From: Verrucomicrobiota bacterium
GTDB taxonomy: Bacteria; Verrucomicrobiota; Verrucomicrobiia; Opitutales; Opitutaceae
Direction of reading: 5' to 3'
Assembly (NCBI GenBank): GCA_016222805.1
Contig: JACRQG010000001.1
Span: 1 to 64,000 of the forward strand
Length of the DNA stretch: 64,000 nt
A program made the position numbers and the translations under genes. Positions 17,825 to 26,887 of this stretch are shown in pieces (positions within the stretch are counted from its first letter, which is position 1; every line of letters starts with the position of its first letter). The notes under the pieces were generated by a model that was not told the origin of the DNA, did not search any database, and saw nothing but the letters and a program-made list of their open reading frames with translations.

Positions 17825-17921
17825 CCGGATACGCTGGGGCATAGCCCCGCGGTTCGCCAGTCGCAAAACGCGGCACCTGCGGCTCCGGTCCGCGGCCCGC
17901 CGTCCCGCCGATCGTGCAATC

Positions 17922-19478
17922 TCAGTGCCGGAAATGCCGGCAGCCGGTGAAGACCATCGCCATGCCCCGGGCGTCCGCCGCCGCAATCACCTCCGCGTCG
18001 CGCATCGCGCCTCCCGGCTGGATTGCCGCGGTCGCGCCGGCGTCGGCCGCCGCCAGCAAGCCGTCGGCGAACGGAAACAGCGCCTCGCTCGCCACGACCG
18101 AACCGCGCAAATCGAGACCGGCCTCCCCCGCCTTCCAGACCGCGATGCGGGAACTGTCCACGCGCGCCATCTGTCCGGCGCCCACTCCGAGGGTTTGCTC
18201 CCCCCGGCAGTAGACGATGGCGTTGGACTTCACGTGCTTCGCCACCTTCCAGCCGAACATCATCGCGCTCCATTCCTCCTCCGAGGGGGCCCGTTTGGTC
18301 ACCACCTTGAAACTGCCAACGTCACCCAGGGTGCGATCGCGGTCCTGCACCAACACGCCTCCCACCACGGAACGAAGCTCCTGGAGCGCGTCGGTTCCCA
18401 GTCCTCCCCGGGCCACCATCAGGCGCAGGTTCTTCTTCTTTCCCAGAATCGACAGGGCGGATTCGCTGAAGCGCGGCGCGATGATCACTTCGGTTAAGAT
18501 CTCGGCAATGACCGCCGCCAGATCGCCATCCAGGGTCTGGTTGACCACCACGATTCCCCCGAACGGGGCCTGGCGATCGGTGGCGTAGGCCCGCTCCCAG
18601 GCGGAGACAAGGGTCTCCGCGCTGGCCACCCCACAGGGGTTCGTGTGCTTGAGGATGGCGACGGTCGGACGCTCGAATTCTCCGATGAGATACGTCGCCG
18701 CGGTGATATCGAGGAGGTTGTTGTAAGAAAGTTCCTTCCCCTGGAGCTGCTGGAAATGATCGTGAAACGTGCCGTACAGCGCGGCTTTCTGGTGCGGATT
18801 TTCGCCGTAGCGGAGCGACTGCGCCTTGCGCCAGCTCAAGGTGAGCGTGGCCGGGAACCCGCCCAGCGCCTCCAAATCCGGCGCCGCCGCCTGGGCTTCG
18901 AGATAGCGGGCAATCGCCGCATCGTACGTCGCGGTCCGCTGGAAGACCTTGAGCGCGAGCCGGCGCCGCAGGTCCGCGAGCCGCTCCGGCTCGCTCCCGG
19001 CCGCCAGGGCCTCGAGCACCGGGGCATAGTCATCCGGATCGCATACCACCGTGACGCTTTCGTGGTTCTTCGCGGCACTCCGGAGCATCGACGGCCCACC
19101 GATGTCGATATTCTCGACGGCCTCCTCGAACGAAACGCCCGGCTTGGCCACCGTCGCCTCAAAGGGGTACAGGTTGACCACCACCAAGTCGATGAGGCCG
19201 ATGCCGTTTTGCGCCGCCTCGGCCAGGTGCTCCGGCTTGTCGCGTCGGCACAGCAGGCCACCGTGAATCTTGGGATGAAGGGTCTTCACCCGCCCTTCCA
19301 TGATTTCCGGCGAGCCGGTGTGCCGGCTGACCTCCGTGACGGGCAGGCCCCGTTCGAGGAGCAGCTTGGCCGTGCCTCCGGTGGAAAGCAGCGTGAAACC
19401 GTGGTGCTGCACCAGCGCCGTGGCGAATTCCACGATGCCGCGTTTGTCCGAAACCGACAGTAATGCGAGTTTGGCCAT
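17922..19478 (-). CDS. purH: bifunctional AICAR formyltransferase / IMP cyclohydrolase
   Basis: The enzyme for the last two steps of de novo IMP synthesis, 518 residues. The N-terminal MGS-like cyclohydrolase domain (1-195) begins [16 protein letters not shown] and contains STGGTAKLL and GGLLCRRD. The C-terminal transformylase domain shows [23 protein letters not shown] and the family ending [10 protein letters not shown]. Length and both domains are normal. It is divergent from apaG with 54 bp between the starts. Confidence 0.95.
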   Translation of the reverse strand: MAKLALLSVSDKRGIVEFATALVQHHGFTLLSTGGTAKLLLERGLPVTEVSRHTGSPEIMEGRVKTLHPKIHGGLLCRRDKPEHLAEAAQNGIGLIDLVVVNLYPFEATVAKPGVSFEEAVENIDIGGPSMLRSAAKNHESVTVVCDPDDYAPVLEALAAGSEPERLADLRRRLALKVFQRTATYDAAIARYLEAQAAAPDLEALGGFPATLTLSWRKAQSLRYGENPHQKAALYGTFHDHFQQLQGKELSYNNLLDITAATYLIGEFERPTVAILKHTNPCGVASAETLVSAWERAYATDRQAPFGGIVVVNQTLDGDLAAVIAEILTEVIIAPRFSESALSILGKKKNLRLMVARGGLGTDALQELRSVVGGVLVQDRDRTLGDVGSFKVVTKRAPSEEEWSAMMFGWKVAKHVKSNAIVYCRGEQTLGVGAGQMARVDSSRIAVWKAGEAGLDLRGSVVASEALFPFADGLLAAADAGATAAIQPGGAMRDAEVIAAADARGMAMVFTGCRHFRH

Positions 19479-19532
19479 TCCCCGCGAGTTCTCGCGGCCG
19501 GCGCCCCGGGCAGCAAGCGCGAAAGCCAGCAG

Positions 19533-19958
19533 ATGCCGCTTGCCGACAGCGCGATCCCGACTCTCTTTTGCGGCGTGTCCAGCGCCTGCGAACTGCCCGG
19601 CCTCTCCGCCCGTCTCGAGAAACTCTGCTATCACCACGGGGGCGCGAGCCTGCCGGCGGACAAGCCGCATGCCTTCGTCTACTTTGTCACGATTCGCAAC
19701 GCGACCGACCGCGCGGTGGTCCTGCTCGGACGCAAGTGGGTGGTCCAGCACGCCGACGGCACGCAACTCGTGATCGAGGGCGACAAGATCGTCGGGGAAA
19801 CCCCGCGCCTGGCCCCCGGCGAGCAATTCTCCTACAACAGCTACCATGTCACCGGCCAGGACGCGTGCGCCCACGGCAGCTTCCACGGCGTCGACGAGTT
19901 CGGCAACCGGATCTTCGTCAAACTGGCCCCGTTCGACATGACCGTACCGCGGGATTAG
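19533..19958 (+). CDS. apaG: ApaG domain protein
   Basis: A 141-residue protein with the beta-sandwich ApaG fold: YFVTIRNATDRAVVLLGRKW, a GE..L.PGE.F.YNS segment (PRLAPGEQFSYNSYH) and a final hydrophobic strand FVKLAPFDM. ApaG proteins are associated with diadenosine tetraphosphate metabolism and cobalt/magnesium resistance, but their biochemical role is unsettled. The N-terminus is about 15 residues longer than the enterobacterial protein. It is followed after 80 bp by a beta-CASP protein on the same strand. Confidence 0.8.
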   Translation: MPLADSAIPTLFCGVSSACELPGLSARLEKLCYHHGGASLPADKPHAFVYFVTIRNATDRAVVLLGRKWVVQHADGTQLVIEGDKIVGETPRLAPGEQFSYNSYHVTGQDACAHGSFHGVDEFGNRIFVKLAPFDMTVPRD

Positions 19959-20038
19959 CCCGGCCGGCGCGGCAATCCGGCGGTCCGCCCAACTTCGTTC
20001 TCGTTCTTCCCCGGGGGATTTGCTCATGCTCCCGGCAC

Positions 20039-21397
20039 ATGAAGCTCACCGACTTGAACCGCGACGGCGGCATCGGCGCCAACTCGCTGTTCGTGCAACT
20101 GGGTGACCTGAACCTGCTGGTCGATTGCGGCCTGCACCCCAAGCGGGTGGGACGCGTCGCGATGCCGGATTTCCAGCCGCTGCGCGGCGTTCAGCTTGAT
20201 CTGATCATCATCACGCACTGCCACCTTGATCACATCGGCAGCCTGCCGGTCGTGATGCGCGAGCACCCCGACACGCCGGTGATCATGACCACCTCGAGCC
20301 GCATGCTGATCGAGCGGATGCTCCACAACTCCGCCAACGTGATGGTGCGGCAGCGCGAGGAGGAGCACATCCCTGAGTATCCGCTCTTCACCCACGAGGA
20401 AATCGACCGCTGCGCCCGCCGCTTGACCGGCCTGCCCTTCGGCCAACCCCGGCACTTCCGCGGCGCCCGCGATGAGATCGAGGTGGTTTTCCACCCCGCC
20501 GGCCACGTGGCCGGGGCCGCCGGCGTCGAGATTCGGCACAAGCACCGCCAGGTGTTTTTCACGGGCGACGTGTTGTTCGAGAACCAGCGCACCCTCGCCG
20601 GGGCGAAGTTCCCGTCCGGGCACTTCGACTCCCTGATCATCGAGACCACGCGCGGCGCCACGGAACGACCGGCCGGCAAGGAACGCCTGAACGAGGTCAA
20701 CCGCCTGATCACGGTGGCCAACGACACGGTTCAGCGCGGCGGATCGATGCTGCTGCCCGTGTTTGCGCTCGGCCGGATGCAGGAGGTCTTCGCGATCCTG
20801 CACGATGCACGCAAGTTCGGACGCCTGGTGGACTGCCCGATCTACGCCGGCGGGCTCGGGGTCGATCTGGCCGACTACTTCGACGAAATCGCCCGGAAGA
20901 CCAAGCACGTGCAGTTCAGCCGCAGCATCCTCAAGGATCTCAAGGTCAAGCCCACGCCGCGGCAGATCGACGCCTCAAAGGATCCCGGACAGAAGGCCAT
21001 CTACCTGGTGAGTTCGGGGATGATGGTGGAACGCACGCCGAGTTATCTCCTGGCCGCGAGCCTGCTTGGCCACGCCCGCAACACGATTGGCTTTGTCGGC
21101 TACTGCGATCCGGACACGCCGGGCGGGCAGCTGCTGGCGGCCCGGCCCGGCGATGACTTTCTGTTCGCGGCCATCCACCTGAAGGCCAAAGTCCGCGCCC
21201 GCGTCGAACGGTTCGAACTCAGCGGCCACGCCGATCGGGAGGAACTGCTGGAGTTTGCGGTCCAGACCGGCGCCCGGAGCGTGGTGCTCACCCACGGGGA
21301 TCCCCCGGCCCGAGCCTGGTTCGCCCGCGAACTGGCCGCGCAAATGCCGCGGGCCAAGGTCATCGATCCGGTGCCGCTCACGCCGCAGCAGATCTAG
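20039..21397 (+). CDS. beta-CASP family metallo-beta-lactamase fold RNase-like protein
   Basis: A 452-residue predicted zinc nuclease of the CPSF73/YSH1-like branch. The metal site is visible as THCHLDHIGSLP, HPAGHVAGA, FTGDVLFENQ and the distal motifs SGMMVERTP, LSGHADREELLEF and LTHGDPPA. The beta-CASP insert lies at about residues 200-350. These proteins process or degrade RNA. No KH domain or RNase J-type C-terminal domain is present. ATG 20039 starts right at the first beta strand (LTDLNRDGGIGANS). It ends 164 bp from the convergent autokinase gene. Confidence 0.88.
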   Translation: MKLTDLNRDGGIGANSLFVQLGDLNLLVDCGLHPKRVGRVAMPDFQPLRGVQLDLIIITHCHLDHIGSLPVVMREHPDTPVIMTTSSRMLIERMLHNSANVMVRQREEEHIPEYPLFTHEEIDRCARRLTGLPFGQPRHFRGARDEIEVVFHPAGHVAGAAGVEIRHKHRQVFFTGDVLFENQRTLAGAKFPSGHFDSLIIETTRGATERPAGKERLNEVNRLITVANDTVQRGGSMLLPVFALGRMQEVFAILHDARKFGRLVDCPIYAGGLGVDLADYFDEIARKTKHVQFSRSILKDLKVKPTPRQIDASKDPGQKAIYLVSSGMMVERTPSYLLAASLLGHARNTIGFVGYCDPDTPGGQLLAARPGDDFLFAAIHLKAKVRARVERFELSGHADREELLEFAVQTGARSVVLTHGDPPARAWFARELAAQMPRAKVIDPVPLTPQQI

Positions 21398-21561
21398 GAC
21401 GATCGGGACGATACTTTCGCGACACCCGAGCCGAGGAGGCGAAGCGTGACGGGCCGTGGGACCAGGGCGTTGCTGGTTCGTCGCCGGCCGGTTGCGCTCC
21501 GAATCGTCGGCACTGCTCCAGGCCGCTCCCGCCCCGCCCCCGGCATCCGGTGCGGAGGCGC

Positions 21562-23733
21562 TCAGCTTTCCGGTTCGTGCAACACGAGACGGTCCTTGTC
21601 CGGCCCTCCCCCTGAGGAGGGCGGACGGCCACCGGCCGCCGCCCGCCGACTGCGGGAGCGGGTGCCATCGCTGTAGTAGGCGTAGTTGCTCGTGTAATAC
21701 CCGTAGTCGCCGCCGGCGTTCGGCGGCACCTGGTTCAGCACGACCCCGATGAGCGGGGTCTTGCGCTCCTCCACGATTTGCTGGGCCCGGAGGACCATGC
21801 TCTGCGGGTTCCGCCGGTGCTGAATCAGGAGAACCGCGCCATCCACCACGCTGATGAGGACACTCGTGTCGCTCACGCCGATGATCGGCGGGGAATCGAA
21901 CACGACCTTGTCGTACCGGGTCTTCAAGGTCGCGATCGCGTCGCGCAGGCGGTTGCCGTAGATCAGGCTGAGGGTGAAACCGGACACGGACCCGCTCGGA
22001 ATGAAGTCGAGGCCAGGCACGAGTTGGCGCTGAATCACGTCATCCAGGCTGCGCTGGCCCGTCAGGAGATCCGACAGGCCCGGCTCCTTGGGGCGCTGCG
22101 CCAGCCGGTGCTGGGTGGGTCGCCGCAGATCGGAGTCGATCAGGATGACCCGCTCGCCCCCGGCGCCCATGAGGCGGGCCAGCCGGTGCAAGGTGGTCGA
22201 CTTCCCTTCCCCCGGGCCGGCGGAAAAGATGACCAGCGCCTGCGGCTTTCCCGCCGGCAGTGTGAGGTTGAGATTGGTGTGCAGGACCCGGAAGGGCTCC
22301 AGTTCCGCCGGGTCGTCGGTGTCCCGCTCCAGCAGATCCCGCGCGAACGGGATGACTCCGAGCACGGGAAGGCGCAGGCGGGTCTCGACGTCGGACACGG
22401 TGCGGAAGCTCGTGTCGAAGTACTCGAGCAACACCGCGACCCCCACGGCGAAGATTCCCCCGAAGAGAAACGCGAAGGTGGCGTTCAGCACCCAGTTGGG
22501 CCGGCTCGGCGCCCGCGCGGGTTCGGCGGTGTTCAGGATTTCGATGGTCTTCTTCGGCACCTGGAAGTCGATCTCCCGCTGCCGCAGCGTGAGCTTCAGA
22601 GTGGTCAACAGGCGTTGCTCGTCCTCGAGCTTCTGCGCCGCCTCCTCAAACGGGCGCATCCGCTCGCGGGCGGAAAGGATCTGATCAACCTTGGCCTGGG
22701 CGAGCTGGTTCTTCAGCTCAGCCACACGCGCTTCCGCCTCCTTGTACGCGATCTCCAGGGCGCTCTCGTAGCCCTGTAGCTGACCGTCGAGCTGTTGTCG
22801 GATCTTCGCCCGCGCGTCGACCGCGGCCACAAGTTCGGGGTGCGCCTCGCCCAGACGAGGGGTGAGCTGCGTGACCTTCTGGTCGGCCACCAGGTAGGCC
22901 TGCAGCAGGTTCTGGATGTTCTGATCGGGGATGAGCTCCGAGTTCACCAGGCTCACCCGGTCGGAGGGCGCGATGGACTTGAAACGCTCCCACCGGGTCT
23001 TGCGTCCGATCGCGTCGACGCTGAGCGCGATCAGCGTGTTCTGCATCTGCCGCAACGTCTCAATCTCCATGTCCGAGTAGCGTGCGTTCAGGTCGACTCC
23101 GGAGATGTTGAGGTCCTTGCGCAACCGCTCCACTGCGTCGCGCTGACGCCGTACCACGTCCTCCTGGCCCGCGAGCTCCTTCTTCAGGTGCGCGAGCCCC
23201 TCGCTCTGATCGGAGGTCGCCAGCGCGATGCGATCGGCCGAATAGGTGCGGGCAATTTCATTGGCGATGTCCGCCGCCAGCTGCGGCTCCTGCGCAAAGA
23301 CGTTGATCTCGATCAGCGAGGAACTCCGCTGCGATTCGATGCGCAGCATCTTGTCCACGAGGTAGCGATAGGTGATCGCCGACGGGAGGTTCGAAGTGGC
23401 CCCGAGCACCGGCGCCAGCCGGGCATTCAGGCCCAGGCGCTCGATGACCGGGTACAGCACCTTCTCCGACTGCATGATCTTGAACTGATCCTGCAGGAAG
23501 TACGGGTCATAGCTGTTGCTGTTCTGCGCCTGAAACAGCTTCACCTCGCCCTCCGGTTTTTCCACCCGCACCTTGGTGGTGGCCAGGTACCAGCGGGGCA
23601 AAAAGGCGGTCACGGCCAGCGTGGTGACCACCACCAGCGACAGGATAAGCGCGATGAGGGCCTTCCGAAGGCGAAGGATTTGCAGGAAGTCCGCGAGCGA
23701 CGCAGTTTCCTTGCTGCCTTGCAGAATCGACAT
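21562..23733 (-). CDS. polysaccharide co-polymerase / tyrosine autokinase (Wzc-like BY-kinase)
   Basis: A 723-residue inner-membrane protein that controls chain length and export of surface polysaccharide. The N-terminal Wzz domain is flanked by TM1 (about 28-48) and TM2 (about 405-430), with a long periplasmic coiled coil between. The cytosolic kinase has Walker A GPGEGKST (about 505-512), Walker A' LIDSDLRRP and Walker B VVFDSPP (about 613). The C-terminal tyrosine cluster YGYYTSNYAYY (about 678-692) is the autophosphorylation site. It ends with a Gly/Arg/Ser-rich tail. It is the last gene of a minus-strand run with the beta-barrel gene 29 bp upstream. Confidence 0.92.
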   Translation of the reverse strand: MSILQGSKETASLADFLQILRLRKALIALILSLVVVTTLAVTAFLPRWYLATTKVRVEKPEGEVKLFQAQNSNSYDPYFLQDQFKIMQSEKVLYPVIERLGLNARLAPVLGATSNLPSAITYRYLVDKMLRIESQRSSSLIEINVFAQEPQLAADIANEIARTYSADRIALATSDQSEGLAHLKKELAGQEDVVRRQRDAVERLRKDLNISGVDLNARYSDMEIETLRQMQNTLIALSVDAIGRKTRWERFKSIAPSDRVSLVNSELIPDQNIQNLLQAYLVADQKVTQLTPRLGEAHPELVAAVDARAKIRQQLDGQLQGYESALEIAYKEAEARVAELKNQLAQAKVDQILSARERMRPFEEAAQKLEDEQRLLTTLKLTLRQREIDFQVPKKTIEILNTAEPARAPSRPNWVLNATFAFLFGGIFAVGVAVLLEYFDTSFRTVSDVETRLRLPVLGVIPFARDLLERDTDDPAELEPFRVLHTNLNLTLPAGKPQALVIFSAGPGEGKSTTLHRLARLMGAGGERVILIDSDLRRPTQHRLAQRPKEPGLSDLLTGQRSLDDVIQRQLVPGLDFIPSGSVSGFTLSLIYGNRLRDAIATLKTRYDKVVFDSPPIIGVSDTSVLISVVDGAVLLIQHRRNPQSMVLRAQQIVEERKTPLIGVVLNQVPPNAGGDYGYYTSNYAYYSDGTRSRSRRAAAGGRPPSSGGGPDKDRLVLHEPES

Positions 23734-23762
23734 GTACGACGGCGGGAGCGGACCTAGCCCGC

Positions 23763-24947
23763 TCAGAACGTGTAGACCGCGCTCAGACCGAATCGATTGC
23801 GCTTCAGCTTCCGCTGCACGTCGTCAGAGCGCACCCGATCATGGTCGTAACTGGCCGAAAGCGTCCAGTTCTTGGTGGGGAGATAACTGAGGGCGACACC
23901 ACCCCGCACGGTGGTCTCATCCACGTTCACCTGCGTGCGCCGGCCCTGCAGCGTCGAGGGTTCGTAGGTCAGCGACGCCGAGGCCACGGTGAAGGCACCG
24001 ACATAATGCATGACGCTTACGAAGGTCCGGTACACCTTGGTATCGTTGAAACGCGCCGTGTCCGAGGTCTCCTCGAGCGTGTAGGCGAAACCTCCGAGGA
24101 GGTAGGATTTTTCGGTGTAATCGTATTTCGCGGAGAACTCCACGTAGGGGGAGGTCGTGCTGCGCTCGGCCTCGCGGCTCCGCCATTCGGCACCCACCCG
24201 GCCGCTCAACGACAGCTTCCGAGCCACCTCGTAGTCGGCCCCGGCCATCAGGTAGTCGGAAGACTTGTTCTTGGTCTCGCCGAGCTTGGTGTAGAACACG
24301 TCCTGATGCCGAAATTCGGCCACGGCCTTCACCTCCGGAAGGACGGCATAATCCGCCGAGGCACCATAGAGGTTCTCGATCCGGTCGAGGCTGCGGCCGA
24401 GGGCGGCATCACGGTATTCGTAATAGATCGAACGGGCCTTGATCGTCCCGGTGGCCTTCGCCCCCAGCGGAGTGATGAAGCGACCGTCGATCTGGTTCCG
24501 CAGGAACGACTGGTCCGTGTTCAACTTCACGCCCGCCAGGAGGGACTCCGGGTTCCGCGCCACCATGAACGAGTCGTTGATATCGATGGTGGTGGTCTTC
24601 GAAAAGGCGTGGGCGAGTCGCAACGACGCATCGTGGCTGTCCAGCAACTTGTCTCCCGGGCGATCCTCAAACTGATCGACCGTGAGCCCATAGGAGACGG
24701 ACAAGAAGGTCTGGTCCGTCAGCGAGGCGCTGTAGGAACCACGGGGGGCAACCGTCCAAATCGTCGAATCGATCTCGCTGGAAGCGGCGCCGAAAATGTT
24801 GCTGTCGTTGGCCAGCCCGGCCTTCAGCGTGATGTTCAAGTCCTTGCCCTGGACCTGGTCCTGATCGGGAACTGGCGCGTACACCGCGAACACCGGCAAA
24901 GCGGCGGCAAGGCAACCAACAACGAGGGCGCGAGGGATGGGTGACAT
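23763..24947 (-). CDS. outer-membrane beta-barrel protein of a polysaccharide locus
   Basis: A 394-residue exported protein. Its signal peptide (residues 1-22) ends near VFAVYA. The rest is alternating hydrophobic/polar strands such as ATGTIKARSIYYEYRD and TVASASLTYEP, ending in GLSAVYTF with a terminal Phe, the outer-membrane insertion signature. It resembles beta-barrel proteins found beside exopolysaccharide genes. It lies between the membrane glycosyltransferase-like gene (58 bp upstream) and the autokinase (29 bp downstream), which suggests a part in polysaccharide export. The exact role is inference. Confidence 0.75.
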   Translation of the reverse strand: MSPIPRALVVGCLAAALPVFAVYAPVPDQDQVQGKDLNITLKAGLANDSNIFGAASSEIDSTIWTVAPRGSYSASLTDQTFLSVSYGLTVDQFEDRPGDKLLDSHDASLRLAHAFSKTTTIDINDSFMVARNPESLLAGVKLNTDQSFLRNQIDGRFITPLGAKATGTIKARSIYYEYRDAALGRSLDRIENLYGASADYAVLPEVKAVAEFRHQDVFYTKLGETKNKSSDYLMAGADYEVARKLSLSGRVGAEWRSREAERSTTSPYVEFSAKYDYTEKSYLLGGFAYTLEETSDTARFNDTKVYRTFVSVMHYVGAFTVASASLTYEPSTLQGRRTQVNVDETTVRGGVALSYLPTKNWTLSASYDHDRVRSDDVQRKLKRNRFGLSAVYTF

Positions 24948-25005
24948 CGGGTGTCCGAAGGGAACTTTGCCGGCGAAGGTACGCGCGAAAGTCGTGCGAA
25001 ATCAA

Positions 25006-26805
25006 TTACTTTCCCCTGACGGGTGGCAGCGCGGGGTTGAGGAGAACATAGAGGTTTTCGGCGAGTTTCTGCGGGGCGGCGAGAGGAAACTCACGGGGCA
25101 GCGCTCCGGTCAGGAGGCCGGCGTAGATTTCGCCCCACTCGCCAAACCGGTTCGGCACGGCGGCGAGGGTCCCGGGCAGCACGGGCCGCGCGTTCAGTTC
25201 GCTGAAAAACGGGCGATCGAGGGTGCGCGGGGTCAGCAACAGCTCGCCGATCGGTTGCTGGAGGGTGACCGCGTAGAAGTCGCGCAGCCTTCCCGGCTGG
25301 GACCAGACCCGGACCTGTCCGTACCACGCGACGCCGGCTGGAACATCCGCCATGATTCCGAATCGGGGCAGGGCCTCCCGGCGATGCAGTTCCTGTCGCA
25401 TGCCTTGAAACAGCGAGGGGAAGTAAGGCGGATATTGGAAGTGCAGGCGGCGCGGTTCGAGGGCGTCGTGCAACAGCGGCAGGGCCTGCGCCCCCAGCAG
25501 GATCGCCGCCGCGGCGCGCGGCCAGGCCGACAGCCAGGGATTGCTGCCCACGAGGACCAGGAAGAAGCCGGCACCAAACACGATGACGAGCGGAGCCAGC
25601 CACACCGCCGCGGGCCGCTCCGATTCCCCCGAGTTCATCGCCGCCTGGGCCAGCAGCAGCACCGCAAACGCCGCCGTGAACACCCAGCGCAGGCGATTTA
25701 CGCGGGGAGCGCGAAACGCGTACAGCCAGCCCGTGACGAAGAAGGCGGTGAACCACATCGCCCCCCCCGACCACAGCCGGTGCTTCAAATTCTCCTGGAG
25801 TGACGTCAGCGTCTTGTTGCCGAGTTTCTTCAGGTCGATCTCCGGGCCGCTCGCCGACATCGTGGACCGCATCGTGGCCGGTTCCGCCGTGGGATCCCCC
25901 TGTTTCAACGCCAGGTTGTATTGCGCCAACGCGACCGGATGCCCGACCAGGGAGAAATTCCGGGCCATCCAGGGCGAGACCAGCAGGAGATACCCCACCG
26001 CCACCGCCCCCAGCGCCACCCACCGCTGGGAATCGCGAAACCTGACCCCCGCGTACCCCAGAGCCACCAGCACCAGGGTTCCTGCGGAGTATTCCGCCAG
26101 AAACAGCAGGCCGCACCCCGCCCCGACCGCGAAGGCGAAGACGGCAATCCTCCCCGGGCCGCCCCCGGCCTCCCCGGCGGTTTCCCAGGCGAACCACGCG
26201 TGGAACACCCCGAGGGCGACGACCATCAGCAACGGACTGCCGTTGACCGCCACGGTCGCCTGCCACAACGGCACCGAGAGCAGGACGGCCCCGGCCACCA
26301 GGCCCCCGGCGCGCGGCTCGAACAGACGCCGCGCCAGCCCGTAGGCCAACCAGGCGGCGAACCAGAACAGCACCAGGTTCAGCGCCAGCAAGACATAGTC
26401 GGGGCCGAAACCCTCCGGTGGCACCGGTGCCGCCTGGAACCAGGCCTCGCGCCACCCGGCGGGAACCAACCGCAGCGCCCCGGCGATCACCAGCGGGTAG
26501 AGCGGGGCGTGGTGAAGTTCAGGATACGGACGCTGCGGGTCAAACCGCACCCCGCGGGCCTCCAGGACCGCCGCGGTCTGGGGAAAGTTCACCGCCGTGG
26601 AGAAACCCCGGCCCAGCGCGAGCTGCCGGCCGGTATCGGCCTGCACCAGGGTCACCTCGGACAAGGGCCCGCGAAACTGCGTCCAGGCCACCCGCAGCGA
26701 CAGGGCCAGCCCCACCGCCAGCACGGCGGCCAGCCGGAGCCAGCGGGCACCTTCGCCCACCTCCAGCCAGTGAATGAGCTCCTGCGCGCTGCGCGGACCT
26801 CTCAT
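25006..26805 (-). CDS. polytopic membrane protein, probable GT-C glycosyltransferase-like
   Basis: A 599-residue protein with about ten transmembrane helices. The first lies at about residues 24-42 (LAAVLAVGLALSLRVAW), followed by a periplasmic loop with VQADTGRQLALGRGF and PELHHAPLYPL. That arrangement, with acidic residues in loop 1, is typical of lipid-linked sugar transferases such as ArnT/PMT. A soluble C-terminal part (about 440-599) is unrecognised. No family-defining signature is complete, so the enzyme call is inference from topology and from the neighbouring polysaccharide genes. It is 82 bp downstream of an NtrC-type regulator on the same strand. Confidence 0.6.
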   Translation of the reverse strand: MRGPRSAQELIHWLEVGEGARWLRLAAVLAVGLALSLRVAWTQFRGPLSEVTLVQADTGRQLALGRGFSTAVNFPQTAAVLEARGVRFDPQRPYPELHHAPLYPLVIAGALRLVPAGWREAWFQAAPVPPEGFGPDYVLLALNLVLFWFAAWLAYGLARRLFEPRAGGLVAGAVLLSVPLWQATVAVNGSPLLMVVALGVFHAWFAWETAGEAGGGPGRIAVFAFAVGAGCGLLFLAEYSAGTLVLVALGYAGVRFRDSQRWVALGAVAVGYLLLVSPWMARNFSLVGHPVALAQYNLALKQGDPTAEPATMRSTMSASGPEIDLKKLGNKTLTSLQENLKHRLWSGGAMWFTAFFVTGWLYAFRAPRVNRLRWVFTAAFAVLLLAQAAMNSGESERPAAVWLAPLVIVFGAGFFLVLVGSNPWLSAWPRAAAAILLGAQALPLLHDALEPRRLHFQYPPYFPSLFQGMRQELHRREALPRFGIMADVPAGVAWYGQVRVWSQPGRLRDFYAVTLQQPIGELLLTPRTLDRPFFSELNARPVLPGTLAAVPNRFGEWGEIYAGLLTGALPREFPLAAPQKLAENLYVLLNPALPPVRGK

Positions 26806-26887
26806 GCGAAAACCTTTCGGCCGGCCTCGCCCAGGAAGAGTCGGAAACTCCCGGCGGAAGCGACGGGGCCGGACGACGTGGCGCGGT

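Noticed and set aside
19479-20027. In-frame extension upstream of purH
   Set aside because: It runs antisense to apaG and is not PurH-like; ATG 19478 opens exactly on the conserved MGS domain.
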